Shown: positions 49,001 through 61,000 of the stretch, piece after piece
How the letters are laid out: each line of letters begins with the position of its first letter
Position numbering within the stretch: the first letter of the stretch is position 1
Source: Lepturacanthus savala
Taxonomy: Eukaryota > Chordata > Actinopteri > Scombriformes > Trichiuridae
DNA: 64,000 nucleotides
Direction of reading: 5' to 3'
Assembly (NCBI GenBank): GCA_030544235.1
Contig: CM060466.1
Span: 6,687,592 to 6,751,591, forward strand
Program-made: the position numbers and the translations under genes
Notes under the pieces: generated by a model
The model's database searches: none
What the model was told of the DNA's origin: nothing
Seen by the model: only the letters and a program-made list of their open reading frames with translations

Positions 49001-52000
49001 ATAATAAAATCCCTTAGATTAATAGGCACTTGGTGGAGGGGTAAATGCTTCACTGGGATCTTCAAGTAGGCACCTCCCTTCATTGGCCCCTTCACTTGGT
49101 GTCCCAGGTGTCCCCCCCCCTCCCAAGGATCGTCAATTTGCAGTCCCATTCCCTTAACCTTAAGACCTTTAAGACACCCCTGTTTTCAATGTTATTTGTG
49201 AAAATGGTCAACCCAAGTTGTAAGTAGCACAGTTCCTACATGTCATATGTCATTCTATGTTATCAGATTTGGATTGTCTCATCATAGAAGATTTCCATTA
49301 GGTTGCACTGTTGTCCATCAAACCAAAACTTTTGTTAAACTTTTGTAGTTGGACCTCACATCGACCCCAGGCTTCGACTGGCTTGTGCATGGTGCCAATC
49401 GATGCAAACCAATTTCGAGACTAACATTGGGGATTATGTCAGTGTGACCGAAAAAACCTGGTGAAAAGCAGATTTCTGTATCGTCCATGCTTTTAGTTTC
49501 AGTACCTTGATGAGCCAGTGGAGGAACTAAAGAGACTGTGGCAAGAAGTGAATCCAGGATGCTCTTGGGATCTGTCCATCAGCACACTCCGACAGGTAGA
49601 AACATTGTGCAGTAACGTGGTGCATAATAACACTACATTAGTACAATGAACGTGCATGCAGCATTAAATTCATCATATTTATTCAACGATCTCAGGGGCC
49701 TCTCTGAGTACACTGTGCTCCCTTCTTTAAAATTCCATACTATGCTGATGCATGAAAATTATGACAACGCTATTAGAGATAATATATTCCTCTGTTCACC
49801 TGTTGCTCTATAAGGTTATGCTGTCTCTTCCTGAGGAAAAGTCGGCTCAGGATGCTCTAACCAGAGAAAAGAGCCTGGTCCACCTCAACTGTCTGCTTCT
49901 GAAGCTTTCTGAGCCTGTGCCTGAACACCACCAGCTAACAGCAGCAGCTGTAGGGTGAGGCATGAACACACATGTAGCTGTTTGTCATAGCATTTTGTAC
50001 TGTCATACACTCCCAGAAACACACACACACACACCTGTGTAATCACTGTAATTAACCTGCGGGTTATGACGGTGTGTGGCGCCCCCTGCAGGCAGCAGCT
50101 GTGGAGGAAACTGCTGGACAGGATGGCTGATGAGGCCACGCAGCTCAGACACCTGCTGGGCTTCCCAGAGAGAGACACAAGTGTCGATAAAAAGGACGAA
50201 CCCGTAATCTCTGACTCTGGTGAGATTCACGCACACACACATTTTTCCCTTAAACATAGACCATTGGATATATGGAATTACTTACTACTTACTGCATATA
50301 GATTTGACTGAAAACACAGGTCCAGCTGTGAAGGAGGAAAGGAGTGTGGAGAGATCCAGGAGTAAAGATGACAACAGAAGAGACTCCAAGTCAGGAGTAG
50401 CTGAAAAATGGATGAAGGTGAGGAAAGTAAAAAGTGTGCGTGTGTGTGTGTGACAGAGAGAGAGAAAGAGAACGAGCAAGAGACTATGAAACATCTTGCC
50501 GCTGAGCGGCAGCAGATTCTAATAGATTTTAATTATGAGCATGAATGTAAGTGTCATGTTTCAAGGCATGACACATTATTTCAGCTGATCCAATCATGAG
50601 TCACCTTCACCACTTCAAGCAAGCTGTCAGTTCATCATTATCTCATCTGCTATTCAACCTGGCCTGCCTGGTTCTCTATTATAAACTCAGACCAAAACTC
50701 TCTCACCATTTATGTAATTTTGTATTCTTGTCTAATTCAAGTCTCTGTATGAGTGAGTCTAATATCTTGTGTCTTGCAACCGACAGAGCGCACAGTTTGA
50801 AAAAAACTGAAACGCCACTTGGTATCCATTCATTTTTGAGACAGATGATTTTTTTTTCCTGCCACCATCCACCACATTCCTCATTACACCCAGCTACTTT
50901 GCATCATCCATTCCATGAATCTGAATTTCAGCAACTTCTCGTCGTTAGCTCAGGGACTGAGAACCTTTAATGAGGGCGCTGACTGTGCCGTTCAAATATA
51001 GACGTCTCCGTTGGTCACCGTGCTGACGAAGTTCTGTGTGTGAATCAGGCCCAGGAACTCTCTCGCTTCTGGCGGTTTATGTTTCCATTGTTGTCTATCA
51101 AAGCCAAAGAAGACGTAAGAGTGAATTTAGAAATAGAGCAGTGGCGCGGCCGATCGGTCTGTATGACTGCATTTTTCGTGAGCGATTTTCTCCCCTGTGT
51201 GATGTGTGTGTGGTTAGTCATAGCTAAAGTACAGCCTATTACTCACTGGGAACCATGGTAACTGAATGCTGCATGAAAATGTGCACCTGCTCTCCAACTG
51301 TTTGCCCAGGGTGTGAATTAATAGCATCTGTACTGGTCCAAGCCATCTGTGACACACACACACACATACAGCTTTACAGTAACTCAAACAATACAGCACA
51401 TCCAGGATATGCATATGTCGGAGGAGTTAATTAAACTAACGTCTTTCTGTCATTCTGTCTGTCGTCCTCGGTACAGATGAGCAAAAAGAGGGAAAAGAGA
51501 AAAAAAGACGAAGTGCAGAGGCACAGTAAGCAAGAGGAGGAGTCTGCATCGCTGACTGATACCCAGCCTGATAACCAGAATAAGGAGTTGATGGACATTT
51601 ACACAAAGTTCCTGCACCTAAAGGTTAGTTATTGAATTATACTTCAGTACAATTTTTATTTTAAAGCGGCACTCCATCGATTTTATATCATTTTACTTTC
51701 AACTTTTTGCACCTATTGTGTGTTTTCCATGAAAAGTCACACGTTTATTCGCCACCGTAAGTTGTAAAATGAATAGAAAATGTTATTGCATCAGAATTCT
51801 GACGCATTGATTAGTTTCAAGTTATCTTCATTGAAAAAAAACAGTGATTTTGACCCCAAAATTTTGAACGGTAGTGTAATTATCTAACCATCTACCTTTG
51901 CTCGCCAACGCCACCTCAAATATAGAGAATAGTGATCAGTTTCATTGGTTTAAAACGTTGAAACCACTACAACACACCTATAAAAATACACTTACAACAG

Positions 52001-52344
52001 AACATAAAAAAATCGGTGGTTAAACTGCTTAAATTTCAATAAAAATAAATAAAAATAAAAATGTGTGTTCTGAAACTTTTGAACTGTAGTCTATCTCTGT
52101 AGCATATCTTTTCTTTTAAATCCGCCTTTTGTAAGTCCCACAACTTTATGGAAGTGCTCCACTAAATCACTATAGTTCCCTTTCGAGGTTTCCCACAGCA
52201 CTGCATGATGTCACCCCATAAAATAAATCTAAATATGTCTGTGTCCGGCAGGTTTATGCTCTGATGGAAGACCTGGTGGACACCCTGTGTGGCCTGATGG
52301 ATGAGCTCAACGAGGGACGTGAACTGGACTCACGGGCACAGTGA
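38517..52344 (+). CDS. mycbpap: MYCBP-associated protein (AMAP-1), 20 coding exons
   Basis: Axonemal/sperm-flagellum protein; its Chlamydomonas counterpart FAP147 belongs to the central apparatus. Coding exons: 38517-38590, 38758-38805, 39734-39839, 40595-40751, 40870-40976, 41134-41311, 42372-42487, 42612-42762, 42865-42983, 45834-45949, 46859-46967, 47203-47395, 47540-47727, 47842-47988, 49503-49595, 49815-49954, 50092-50219, 50320-50417, 51477-51623, 52252-52344. All have GT/AG borders, phases join without a stop and give 835 residues (human about 947). Matching landmarks include LPHSILGSLEDF, FWSLPQRYGDEMSGI, EPVTHVGQPSSIRRESG, DINGLEVIGSGKPF, QVGIS-like GEVGISATIIFEALAGERTS, the ASH/MSP-like Ig region (about 428-555) with GAILPGDTKRVEF, and LTPERxxSP-like HTPERPSSPAELYVTEEQMF. 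A Lys/Glu-rich segment precedes a short C-terminal helix. The first two exons are small and were chosen by phase and splice sites, so they are the least certain. The next gene is epn3, as in mammals. Confidence 0.93.
38816..38920. repeat. (CT)n/(GT)n compound microsatellite in mycbpap intron 2
   Basis: A CT run of about 85 bp followed by a short GT run. It begins only about 10 bp after the exon 2 donor (GTATGT at 38806). Confidence 0.95.
39659..39718. repeat. (CT)n and (GT)n microsatellites before mycbpap exon 3
   Basis: CT at 39659-39690 and GT at 39701-39718, immediately upstream of the exon 3 acceptor at 39733; the CT run may extend its polypyrimidine tract. Another GT run lies at 39527-39554. 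Confidence 0.9.
39946..40543. mobile_element. Non-autonomous DNA transposon with GGGCTGGG ends
   Basis: It starts TACTAGGGCTGGGGATAT and ends GACCCAGCCCTACATG, inverted terminal sequences familiar from a common teleost repeat. The left end is followed by a TA microsatellite (39955-40024). The interior has no long reading frame. It lies in mycbpap intron 3. Confidence 0.6.
41505..42270 (+). repeat. Interspersed repeat of the 'GCTGCAAACAGCAATAAAGGGCC' type
   Basis: It begins ATAGCTGCAAACAGCAATAA and proceeds through 'GCCATGGCAACACAATGATG', 'AAGTTTCATGTTGATACAC' and 'TGGAGGGGATGGGCCAAAAT'. This is a frequent teleost repeat without a class I can name with confidence. It occupies most of mycbpap intron 6. 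Confidence 0.6.
44715..45498. mobile_element. Non-autonomous DNA transposon with CAGTGGTGGA ends
   Basis: It starts CAGTGGTGGATACTATTTAA and ends AGCTCCACTG. It contains the very common teleost blocks 'ACTTTATACTTGGACTCCACTACATCTCAGAGGG' type (split here) and 'TACTCAAGTAAAGGACTGAA'. The ends and size suggest a hAT-type non-autonomous element, but the class is uncertain. Confidence 0.6.
45489..45527. repeat. Perfect 17-bp inverted repeat with 5-nt loop
   Basis: AGCTCCACTGATTGTGT, loop TTAGC, ACACAATCAGTGGAGCT. The first arm includes the terminal sequence of the adjacent transposon. Confidence 0.9.
46158..46662. mobile_element. piggyBac-like MITE, about 505 bp
   Basis: It starts after TTAA (46154-46157) with CCCATTTAAGCCTATGA and ends TCATAGGCTTCAATGGG followed by CTAA. 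The inverted ends agree at 19 of 21 positions counting the flank. It lies in mycbpap intron 10. The right TTAA has decayed to CTAA. Confidence 0.65.
47989..49502 (+). other. Intron 14 of mycbpap
   Basis: About 1.5 kb without a recognised exon or clear repeat. The short frame at 49045-49227 has no family resemblance. Confidence 0.5.
51848..51880. mobile_element. Tc1-like terminal fragment
   Basis: GACCCCAAAATTTTGAACGG followed by TAGTGTA is the right terminus of the same family as 8641-8978. A related decayed copy (GAAACTTTTGAACTGTAGT) lies near 52072-52090. Confidence 0.5.
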
Positions 52345-52413
52345 AATGTACTTTTATACATGACAGGCAGTGAATATTATTAATGATTACATCATATTTT
52401 TTGTGGTCAAATC

Positions 52414-52419
52414 AATAAA
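52414..52419 (+). terminator. Polyadenylation signal of mycbpap
   Basis: AATAAA 70 bp after the TGA stop at 52342-52344. Confidence 0.6.
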
Positions 52420-52559
52420 ACTTCATGTTCCCCTGGCTCGGCGGATCTGGAGTCATATTTAATGTTTCATTCACTCACATCAGGTTATAGTAAATACCGC
52501 TGACTCTGCAAACGACCACGTCTCTCTCTCTGTAACTCTCTCTCTCTCTCTACGCGCAG

Positions 52560-52953
52560 CGTTTGTGCTGCGCCGTGCGTGCCTGGCTGTATTGTGGATG
52601 CGTGTGTGGATGGGGCTGCCTGCGTGAGTGTGAGAGAGAGAGAAAGAGAGAGAGAGAAAGAGAGAGAGAGAGGGGGAGTGTGTGCTGCTGCTGTGGCTTG
52701 TCCTATGCGGATTTTACCAGTGACTGCCTGCCCGAGCGGCGCGCACCATCCAGGGTAGGCCGGGATTTAAACGCTGCCTTTTCCCATTCAAGGATTCCCC
52801 CCCAAAAAAGAGAAAAAAATCGCCAAGGTCCGGCGCGTTTATCGGAATAATTGCGGTCGCCTCGCTCAGCCAATCCCAGAGGAGAGAGGAGCCCGTCGAC
52901 GCTGGCTTTGGAGAGGAGAGGCGAGGATGCTCGAGAGATGAGCGATGGGCAAG
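52560..52953 (+). promoter_or_regulatory. 5' UTR exon and promoter-proximal region of epn3
   Basis: GA-rich and CpG-containing sequence ending in a consensus donor at 52954. Two short upstream ORFs cross the splice junction: ATG at 52938 reads MSDGQGASCNS then stop, and ATG at 52945 reads MGKGLPVTPDREEEPSLP then stop. Both end before the main ATG, so they could restrain translation. Confidence 0.5.
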
Positions 52954-53192
52954 GTAAGCGGCGTGTTGTTGAAATGACTGAGGGGTGGTGGATTCTACTG
53001 TACTTCTATGCTGTCTTTCCTTTTTTTATTTCGCTGTAAAGTGTCGACATTTACGCTGCAGATGTGCGGACAGATGTTGCAGACCCACATGTAAGGAACT
53101 CCATCAGTAGTTGGCCTTGTGCAGGAATCTGTGCCACACATGGCAACCATGGACCTATGGATCCACCGCAGGAGGGGGCGTGTGCGCGCGCG

Positions 53193-53236
<44 letters not shown>

Positions 53237-55020
53237 TGTAGGAGGGGCTGGTTGGCAGGCCCATAGCTTCCATTGGGGACACCGAGGTCATGTCATCCTC
53301 ATTTCTATTTCATATAATTCTTAACATTTTAAATTAAAGGTGAATGTATGCTTTTTTTTCAACCTGGGCCCTATTTTCCTAACTTTTAGCGTCTATTTGA
53401 CTGATTTGAGAATAAAATAATAATAATTCTCCAGTTTGCTCCAGTATTGAGAAAGAAGAGGCTGCCCACTCCACAGCCGTTGTGCTATAACGGAGGCGGA
53501 CTGGGCATGCATCCCCCACTGTTTTTTTGGCTTCTCCAAGAAATAATTTTTCACATTTGTCAGACTCGTATTATTATCATCGGGCAGACGTGAGTCTAGA
53601 AGGCTCCCAGAGTCCAAGAGTCCCGCGAGAGTCTCATAAGAGTCTTGTTAGAGTCTTTGCACATGCCCAAAATAAACTAGAAGCCGTTTAATACCATAGT
53701 TTCACTCCGAAAGAGTTGATTTTTACTAGGTTTTCATCCTCGCTTCTAAAGTATTCTCCTTTAAAGCTACAGATTTTGGAATGACAAGATTTCCTGCTTT
53801 TTGCTATAATTCATTGATCAATAATGAGAAAACCTTTTCTTTTTATTTAATTCCAAATTATATAGAATGATTTCATATAGACACGCATCTTTTCAACAAT
53901 TTCATACTGTTTCTTCCTTGAATCCGTTTTTTTATTTGCAAAAATACATTTGAATCGAATTATAATTTTCCGAGTCAAAACCTTTCCAGCACCTCTTTCC
54001 TCCCCCTGTATTGATCACACCATTTTTGGTGGGTGTAGTTTAGGAACCAACAAATCCATTTTAAATTATATTTCCCCTTTAAATTTGTTCCCTTTATCAC
54101 TATGAGGTGCCGCAGCAGGAAGAAAAAAAGCCTGGCCACTGCCCTGGAGCCTGAGTAATGCATATTACATATGGTGAGTGGACAGTGACACGATGAAGAA
54201 GGCTGTTGTGTGACATTTACATGAGAAGTAGAAGTAGTGTGATTTACACACACGAAACATGCTGTTATTAACTTTATAGTTACTGCATTAAAACTCTTTT
54301 TTGGGCTGTGAGAAAGTGAAATAGCATCTAAAACAAAAGAAATTAGCCTGAATGTTATTCTATACAGCTTTCACCCCAAATCTGGAACATTTTACCAGCA
54401 GAAATTTAAGAGGCAACATCAGTGAGCGCTGTTAAAAGTTAAGTAAAAACATACCCATACAGTCTGGACTTTAATTAACTTCCTCCCAAACATCTATGTA
54501 TGTTTATTGCTCTTTGTGAACTTTAACCTCTGGGAATCAGAAAAATATGCTCCCATCCGAGTAAAAACATCACGGTTATGACTTTTGTCGAGTCCATTAT
54601 TCACAGAGCACCTCCACACGTTGTCCCAATGACTTCATCACCACAATCTCTGTTCTCAGAGTTTTTGATCAAACACTAAAGTTGAAACTGAGCTGTAGCA
54701 GTAAATAACACATGTTTGCAATCACATATACATTTGTGCACTTAAAAAAACTCAAATGGTCTTAAAAGTTAGGTTACAGGGTAAAATGTAGGCTACAATC
54801 ATGAGTGAGTCACCTACTGGTTTGTCAAATAATTATAGTTATATGTTTAAAATCAGTCATTATATAATGGGATGTGGTCTGGCTTCAAGATTCCTGAAAG
54901 ACACGTTAAATAGTTCAGTTTTAGTCATGCACACAGAGAGAGATCATGTTCTACAATGTGAATTATCTGCTTTGGCATGCGGGTAAGGTAAAGGGATTAA
55001 ACAGAGGCCTCATACAGAAG

Positions 55021-55053
<33 letters not shown>

Positions 55054-58000
55054 CAGAACACACAGCCGAAGATGATATAGCAGAAAGGTGATACCGGTTT
55101 GAAGTTGCTGAGCTTCACTTTCTTCTCGATGTCCTTCATCCTCTCTCTCCCCCGCTCTGTCTGCCGAGCGGTTTGCAGACACAAATACTCTGAGACTCGT
55201 CCTCCTGTCGGAGTTTCCTGCCCGTGTCCCTGCCGTGTTCGTCTCAGTTCCTCTGGGCTTCTGCTGATTCCTGATTTTTCGAGAGGGCGAGGCACCCTCT
55301 GACTTCTCGGAACTGTCGCGGAGCAGCAATGAACTGCCACAAAAAGGGGAAAAAAGAGAAAGCAACGAGGAAGAGATGGATAGACATCTTTAAAAAGTCA
55401 GGTCACAGCAACATTTGTCAGACGTTAACATGATTACAGCAAGTCAGGACGCCCTTATATGGAGTGACTTATATTCAATTTTCTCAGTGGAAGTCAGCTC
55501 AGGTGTTGTTTTATTCTGATTTAAATATTATCTGCCCATACTCTGTTTAATCCATGTTAATTTCTCTAATAATGTAGCAGCACAGAGCAAACATCAGCTA
55601 AAATAAGCAAATTGTTAAAGGAATTACTAACCTTTACTTTATGAACCTAGAACCTTGATCACAAGTCTAAACTGATTGTTTTCTGTTAGAGCTGCAGCAA
55701 TAAATTGATGAGTTAAATGACAGAGAATTATTAGCAACTCTTTTTTTTATAGGCAAAAAATAAATGCCTATTTCCTGGTCCCAGTATCTCATGTACTATG
55801 AAAGTGAATTTAACATCTATTGAAAGTTTTGGACTGTTATTCAAACTAAACAATCAAATTGAACACATCACTGTGGCTACTAAGAAACTGGAAATACATT
55901 TTTTGTATTATTGATTGACAAAATATTGACATGAATGAATCAATACTGAAAAATAATCTTAAATCGCAGCCCTATTTTGTAGTGTCCTGCAGTATTTTTC
56001 TATAGAGATGTGTCAGTTTAGATCTGCTGTAACAGGAAGCTTTGGAAAAGGATTCTCTCTTCATCTCTGGGATCAGCAAAATACAAAAATGCAGATGCAG
56101 CAGTATTTTAAAATCATGGTTTACCTGCACAAATGTTTCTGAAAAAAACAAACAAACAAAAAAAACACCTGAACAATGGAACAACCACTGTGAACAGAAG
56201 AGGGGACATGGTCTCGTAATCCCTCTATCAACAAATAAATAAAATACATTATTTGATTATCGGCATAGTGGGTTAAAAGTATAGTCTTATTAATGCCTGT
56301 TATTAGTCTGGGCCATATAATACCTACATGTTATTTTAAAGCAGAGAAATTTGTATTTAAACAAGGTTTTTTTAATCCATAAGACATGTTTTCTGTTTAT
56401 TAGACATAAAACTGTATTCTTGAACAGTTGATTGTTATATATTACAATTAATAGTGTGCATTGTGGAATAAAAAAAGAAAGGAAACATGGAAACACAGTA
56501 GCCTACTTTAAGTGTGAATACATCTCAAATTAATTTAACCCTCGTGATCGTGAGGATGGTGAAATTGAAAACTATCAATATCTTCAACCTCAGTTTAGCG
56601 AGCTAATGACTAATGACAGAGGTTTGGTTCCTTGAGGAAACTTTAGCGCAGCTTCGTTTTAGAAGGTTAATTACGCTCTGTGTCTGTGAGATGACAGAGT
56701 ATCGCAGAAGTATCACAGGAACCCTTAATGATCAATCCCCTCGTGTTCTCTCTGAAATATGAATTTGGAAGTGGAAAATGGGTTGCGTGCGTGTCTGTGC
56801 GCACACAGGCTGCTGCATGTGTGTGTGTGTGTGTGTTGGCCTGAATAACATAAGCTATGAAGAAGCTTCAGCAGACACCTGAGTGCCAACGCTTTGGTAT
56901 GACCTACTTCCTTCTGAGTGGGCACCAATCGTGAGCCATTCATTCAGTCACTATCATCAGCAGTCGCTGTTTATATTGCATTGCTCTACGTGTTCATATT
57001 AAAGCAAACAGCAATGAAAAAGAACAAAAAAAGGCAGTGAGTGCAGCCTTTACCGTGTCGTGCTCTCGCCGTGTGGCCCTTGGGGATGTCAGTGCCAGTT
57101 GGTTGGTTGTTGTTTCATCACTTCAGTCCAGACTGAAATATCTCAACAGCTACTGGATGGATTTGCCCAACATGTTGCCCAAAGGCGGAATCCTACCAAC
57201 TTTAGTGATCCCCTGACTTTTCCTACAGTGCCACCAGCAAGTTGACATTTGCTGTTTTGAGTGAAATATCTTGACCCAGCTCTGAATTGTGCTACTTTTA
57301 AAGTGTTTTAAAGTGCATTTTTTGTTGGGTAGATTTATTTTGCATGCATGCACACATGTGATTTTACTATAAGTGTCAAGGATGTATATAGGAGTATGCA
57401 TCTTCACTTATAGAACAGCGATGTTGTGTGACATACATTTACAGTATGTGAGTGTGACACAACAGGCCATTGTTTGACAATAACTACATGATTAAAATAT
57501 GGAGAAGCTACATGTTTCATTGGAAATAAGGTGCTGCATTAACTACAGTGAATGAAGGAGAGAAAATTGCAGCGAAAGCAAAAAGGAGCAGCGGGTTAAT
57601 TCATGCATCAGTAAATATACAGCACAGAGCTATATTTTATTTAGAATATACTTCTGTATCTAATTACACAAAGACATTTTGGGGCCCAGGTGAATGAGCT
57701 GTTTAGAGAAAACTGCTTTTAACGCTGGTACACTAAACATTTATGGTGTTAATTTGTATATATTACAGTATATTTGGCAGTGATAGCATATTCGTGTATA
57801 TGGTTTGGCATTGGCATATTTTAAACCCTGCATACCTTTGGGTTTTGGTAGCTTATAGACATTCATGTAGCTCACAGATTCAAATATGACTTAACTTTTA
57901 AACCATCATAATGTCAAATACTCAATTATACACTGTTTTGAACAAAAACTTATCATATTAACTTCATGCTTTAGCTGTATGTTATATGTATATATATATG

Positions 58001-61000
58001 TTATAACTCTAAGTATGAAAATGATAGCATGCTAACATTAAACTAACGCTAAATAGGGTAAACTTTATTCCTGCTAAACAATAACATGTTAGCATGCCCT
58101 GTGAACATATTAGTGCACTGACATTAGCATTTAGCTCAAAGCACCACAAGCCTCACAGAGATGCTAGCATAGCTGTAAAAATATACTTCCTCTCATTTTG
58201 AGTAAAAGGATTCACAATTTGACAGCTGTTACTATAGCTTTGTGGCTAATTCAGCCTACAGTGACTGAGACGTAAATGTAGCTCCCACTAGCTTTAATTT
58301 TCATGTATTATCTTCATGTTTTTCACACAGGGGCTTCCTGTAACTCCTGACAGAGAAGAGGAGCCTTCATTGCCATAGCTACCTCTCCTCTCCTCTCTCC
58401 AGTCCATGTTCCCCTTTTCACCACCTCTCTTCACCTGTTGAGGGTTTGCTCTTCACTTTACATATCCACGACCCTCCATCAGCTGTCACCATGACAACCT
58501 CAGCCCTGCGCCGCCAGGTGAAGAATATTGTGCACAACTACTCAGAAGCGGAGATCAAGGTACCGATTGCACCGGTGTGCAATAGCGAGTGTTAGAGAAG
58601 CTAAACTCCTTTATACTGACAGCGATGTTGAGTCATATCTGGTCAAAACACATCGGAATAGAACTCGTGTTTCTTCACATCTCTTTTACAGCTAAAAGCT
58701 TTGCCATTCATGACAGTGTTACTCATTGTTGCTCTGCCGGTGGTGTGCAGGTGCGCGAGGCCACCTCGAATGATCCATGGGGCCCGTCCTCGTCTCTCAT
58801 GTCAGAAATCGCTGACCTGACCTTCAACGTGGTAGCGTTTGCGGAGGTCATGGGCATGGTGTGGAAACGCCTCAACGACAGCGGAAAGAACTGGAGGCAC
58901 GTCTACAAGGTGAAGCGCATGCGTTTCTGTCTCGGTTTCTGTGTGTTTCCCTTCATTCCGCCCGGCTCACTTTGGATTTTACTGTTCGCTGTCCCTCCTT
59001 TCATGGCTCCCCTTTTTAATAATGCATCCCCTGCACAAACACGCTTTAACTACACACTTCTGTCTGCTGCTGCCTGTTCTTATGACACTGCCCTCTGTTC
59101 ACTTGTTTGTCTGAGGCTTTTGCGAATGTAATAAACAAAGTGGCAATTGAGATAAAATGGCACAAGAAGAGCTCGCTTGAAAACCTCTGAGCTACTGTCA
59201 GTGATTATCTCGTCCTTCTTCCCATACGGTTGTTTGGTTTAATAATATTTATGTATATTAATGTTCATGCTTTGACTCCAGGCCCTGACTCTGTTGGATT
59301 ACCTGCTGAAGACGGGATCAGAGCGAGTGGCCCAACAGTGCCGCGAGAACGCTTTCACTATTCAGGTACTGGATTTACCTAGGGACAGGATGTATGAAAA
59401 GACCGGATTTATTTGTTTGATGTTTGGGAAATTGTTTGGTTCACTATTAGTTCTTACTTTGGCAAAAACTACCCTTTATTAGGAGAGACTTTATTTAGAC
59501 ACAGAGGGCGGGTGTGTATGACGGGAGGCAGAGTACAAAGTTAGCTGTAGGTTACAGCTGTGAAGGTTGCAGTGCAGTGTGTATAGTTTAGACTTTTTTG
59601 TCAGTGAATGGATGCTCCTACTGTGCATTTAGAGATGTTTCTGCTGGAGCGGGACGTCCACCCACTGAACCCCGTTAATCATCGTCTTTGCCGCCGCAGC
59701 ATCTTTTGCTTCTAGCTTCTAGCAGCCGCAGCAGGGTGGTGGGCATGTGTAAGAGTTGGTGGGTAGATGCTGCCAGAAACTTCACGGTGTTTCTTTAAGG
59801 TGGTCTGATGTTTACAGGCCCCGACATGTCACTGGTTTTTCAATGTTGGTTTGGTGTGTCAGGACCTTGAGGATCAGCTATTCCAGTTTTGTAAGGTCGT
59901 TTCCCGTACTTTTTGTTGTTTTCACTAGAATATTAAGGTCAAGTTGCAGTAAAGTCATATTTTAATGACTAAAAATATATTACATACAGGTATTTATATT
60001 TTCCTTCCCTTGCTAAAACATACTCTGATCCTCTGAATCCCATTTGTAGATTCCTAAGACATCAGATAAATAAAGTTTAATACACTAATTCGTGGGCGAC
60101 ACGGTGGAGCAGGGGTTAGCGCTGTTGCCACAGGTTCAAGACCTCCTTGATCCTGGGTCTGGGACCTTTCTGTGTGGAGTTTGCATGTTCTCCCCGTGTC
60201 TGTGTGGGTTTTCACCAGGTACTCCGGCTTCCTCCCACAGTCCAAAAACATGCTGAGGTTAATTGGAGACTCTAAATTGCCCGTAGGTGTGAGTGTGTGA
60301 GTGAATGGTGTGTGTGCCCCACGATTGGCTGGCGACCATCTGGGGTGTATCCCTGCCTCTCGCCGTAACGAGCTGGGATTGGCTCCAGCAGACCATGTGA
60401 CCCTAATGAGGAATAAGCAGGTATAGAAAATGACTGACTGACTGACACTAATTCATGAAGTTGCCTGATATAGTCACATTGTGCTCATGTGCGGTTCAGA
60501 CGCTTCGCGACTTTCAATATGTGGATCGCGACGGCAGAGACCAGGGGGCCAACGTGAGAGAAAAAGCTCGCCAGCTGGTGTGTCTCCTCCGGGACGAGGA
60601 GCGGCTCCGCCAGGAGAGGAGTCAAGCCCTGAAGACGAAGGAGCGAATGGCCGGGGGAGGCAGCGGAGGAGGTGGAGGAGGCGGCGGCGGCGGCGGGGGT
60701 GGTGGCGTCTATGGAGGTATACCCCCATCCTACCACCCAGGCAGGCGAACAAGCCAGCCCAGCATGGCCGTACTGTACGGGGAGGAGTTCAGCCGCTCCA
60801 GAGGCTCGCCGTCCTCCTTTAACTGTGAGTGTCACACGTATTAAAGTGTTTCCCACGTTATGTGGCGCTAGGGGCTCTGAAGATCTGCCATCTGACGGGT
60901 GGGGCAGAATGACAGAATGGCGTATTCTATTTGTGGCACTTGATTTTCATTCTGTGGCGCAGCACCACACAATGGTCTATGAGTGAGAAACCTTGTATTT

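Larger units (their letters stand above)
52954..58330 (+). other. First intron of epn3
   Basis: About 5.4 kb with no confirmed exon. Contents are the GT microsatellites at 53195 and 55021, a possible minus-strand exon at 55063-55352 (listed separately) and teleost repeats at about 57100-57285 and 57960-58170. Confidence 0.6.

Noticed and set aside
60120..60150. tRNA-like B-box sequence
   Set aside because: It lies inside the SINE-like repeat; there is no intact tRNA fold around it.
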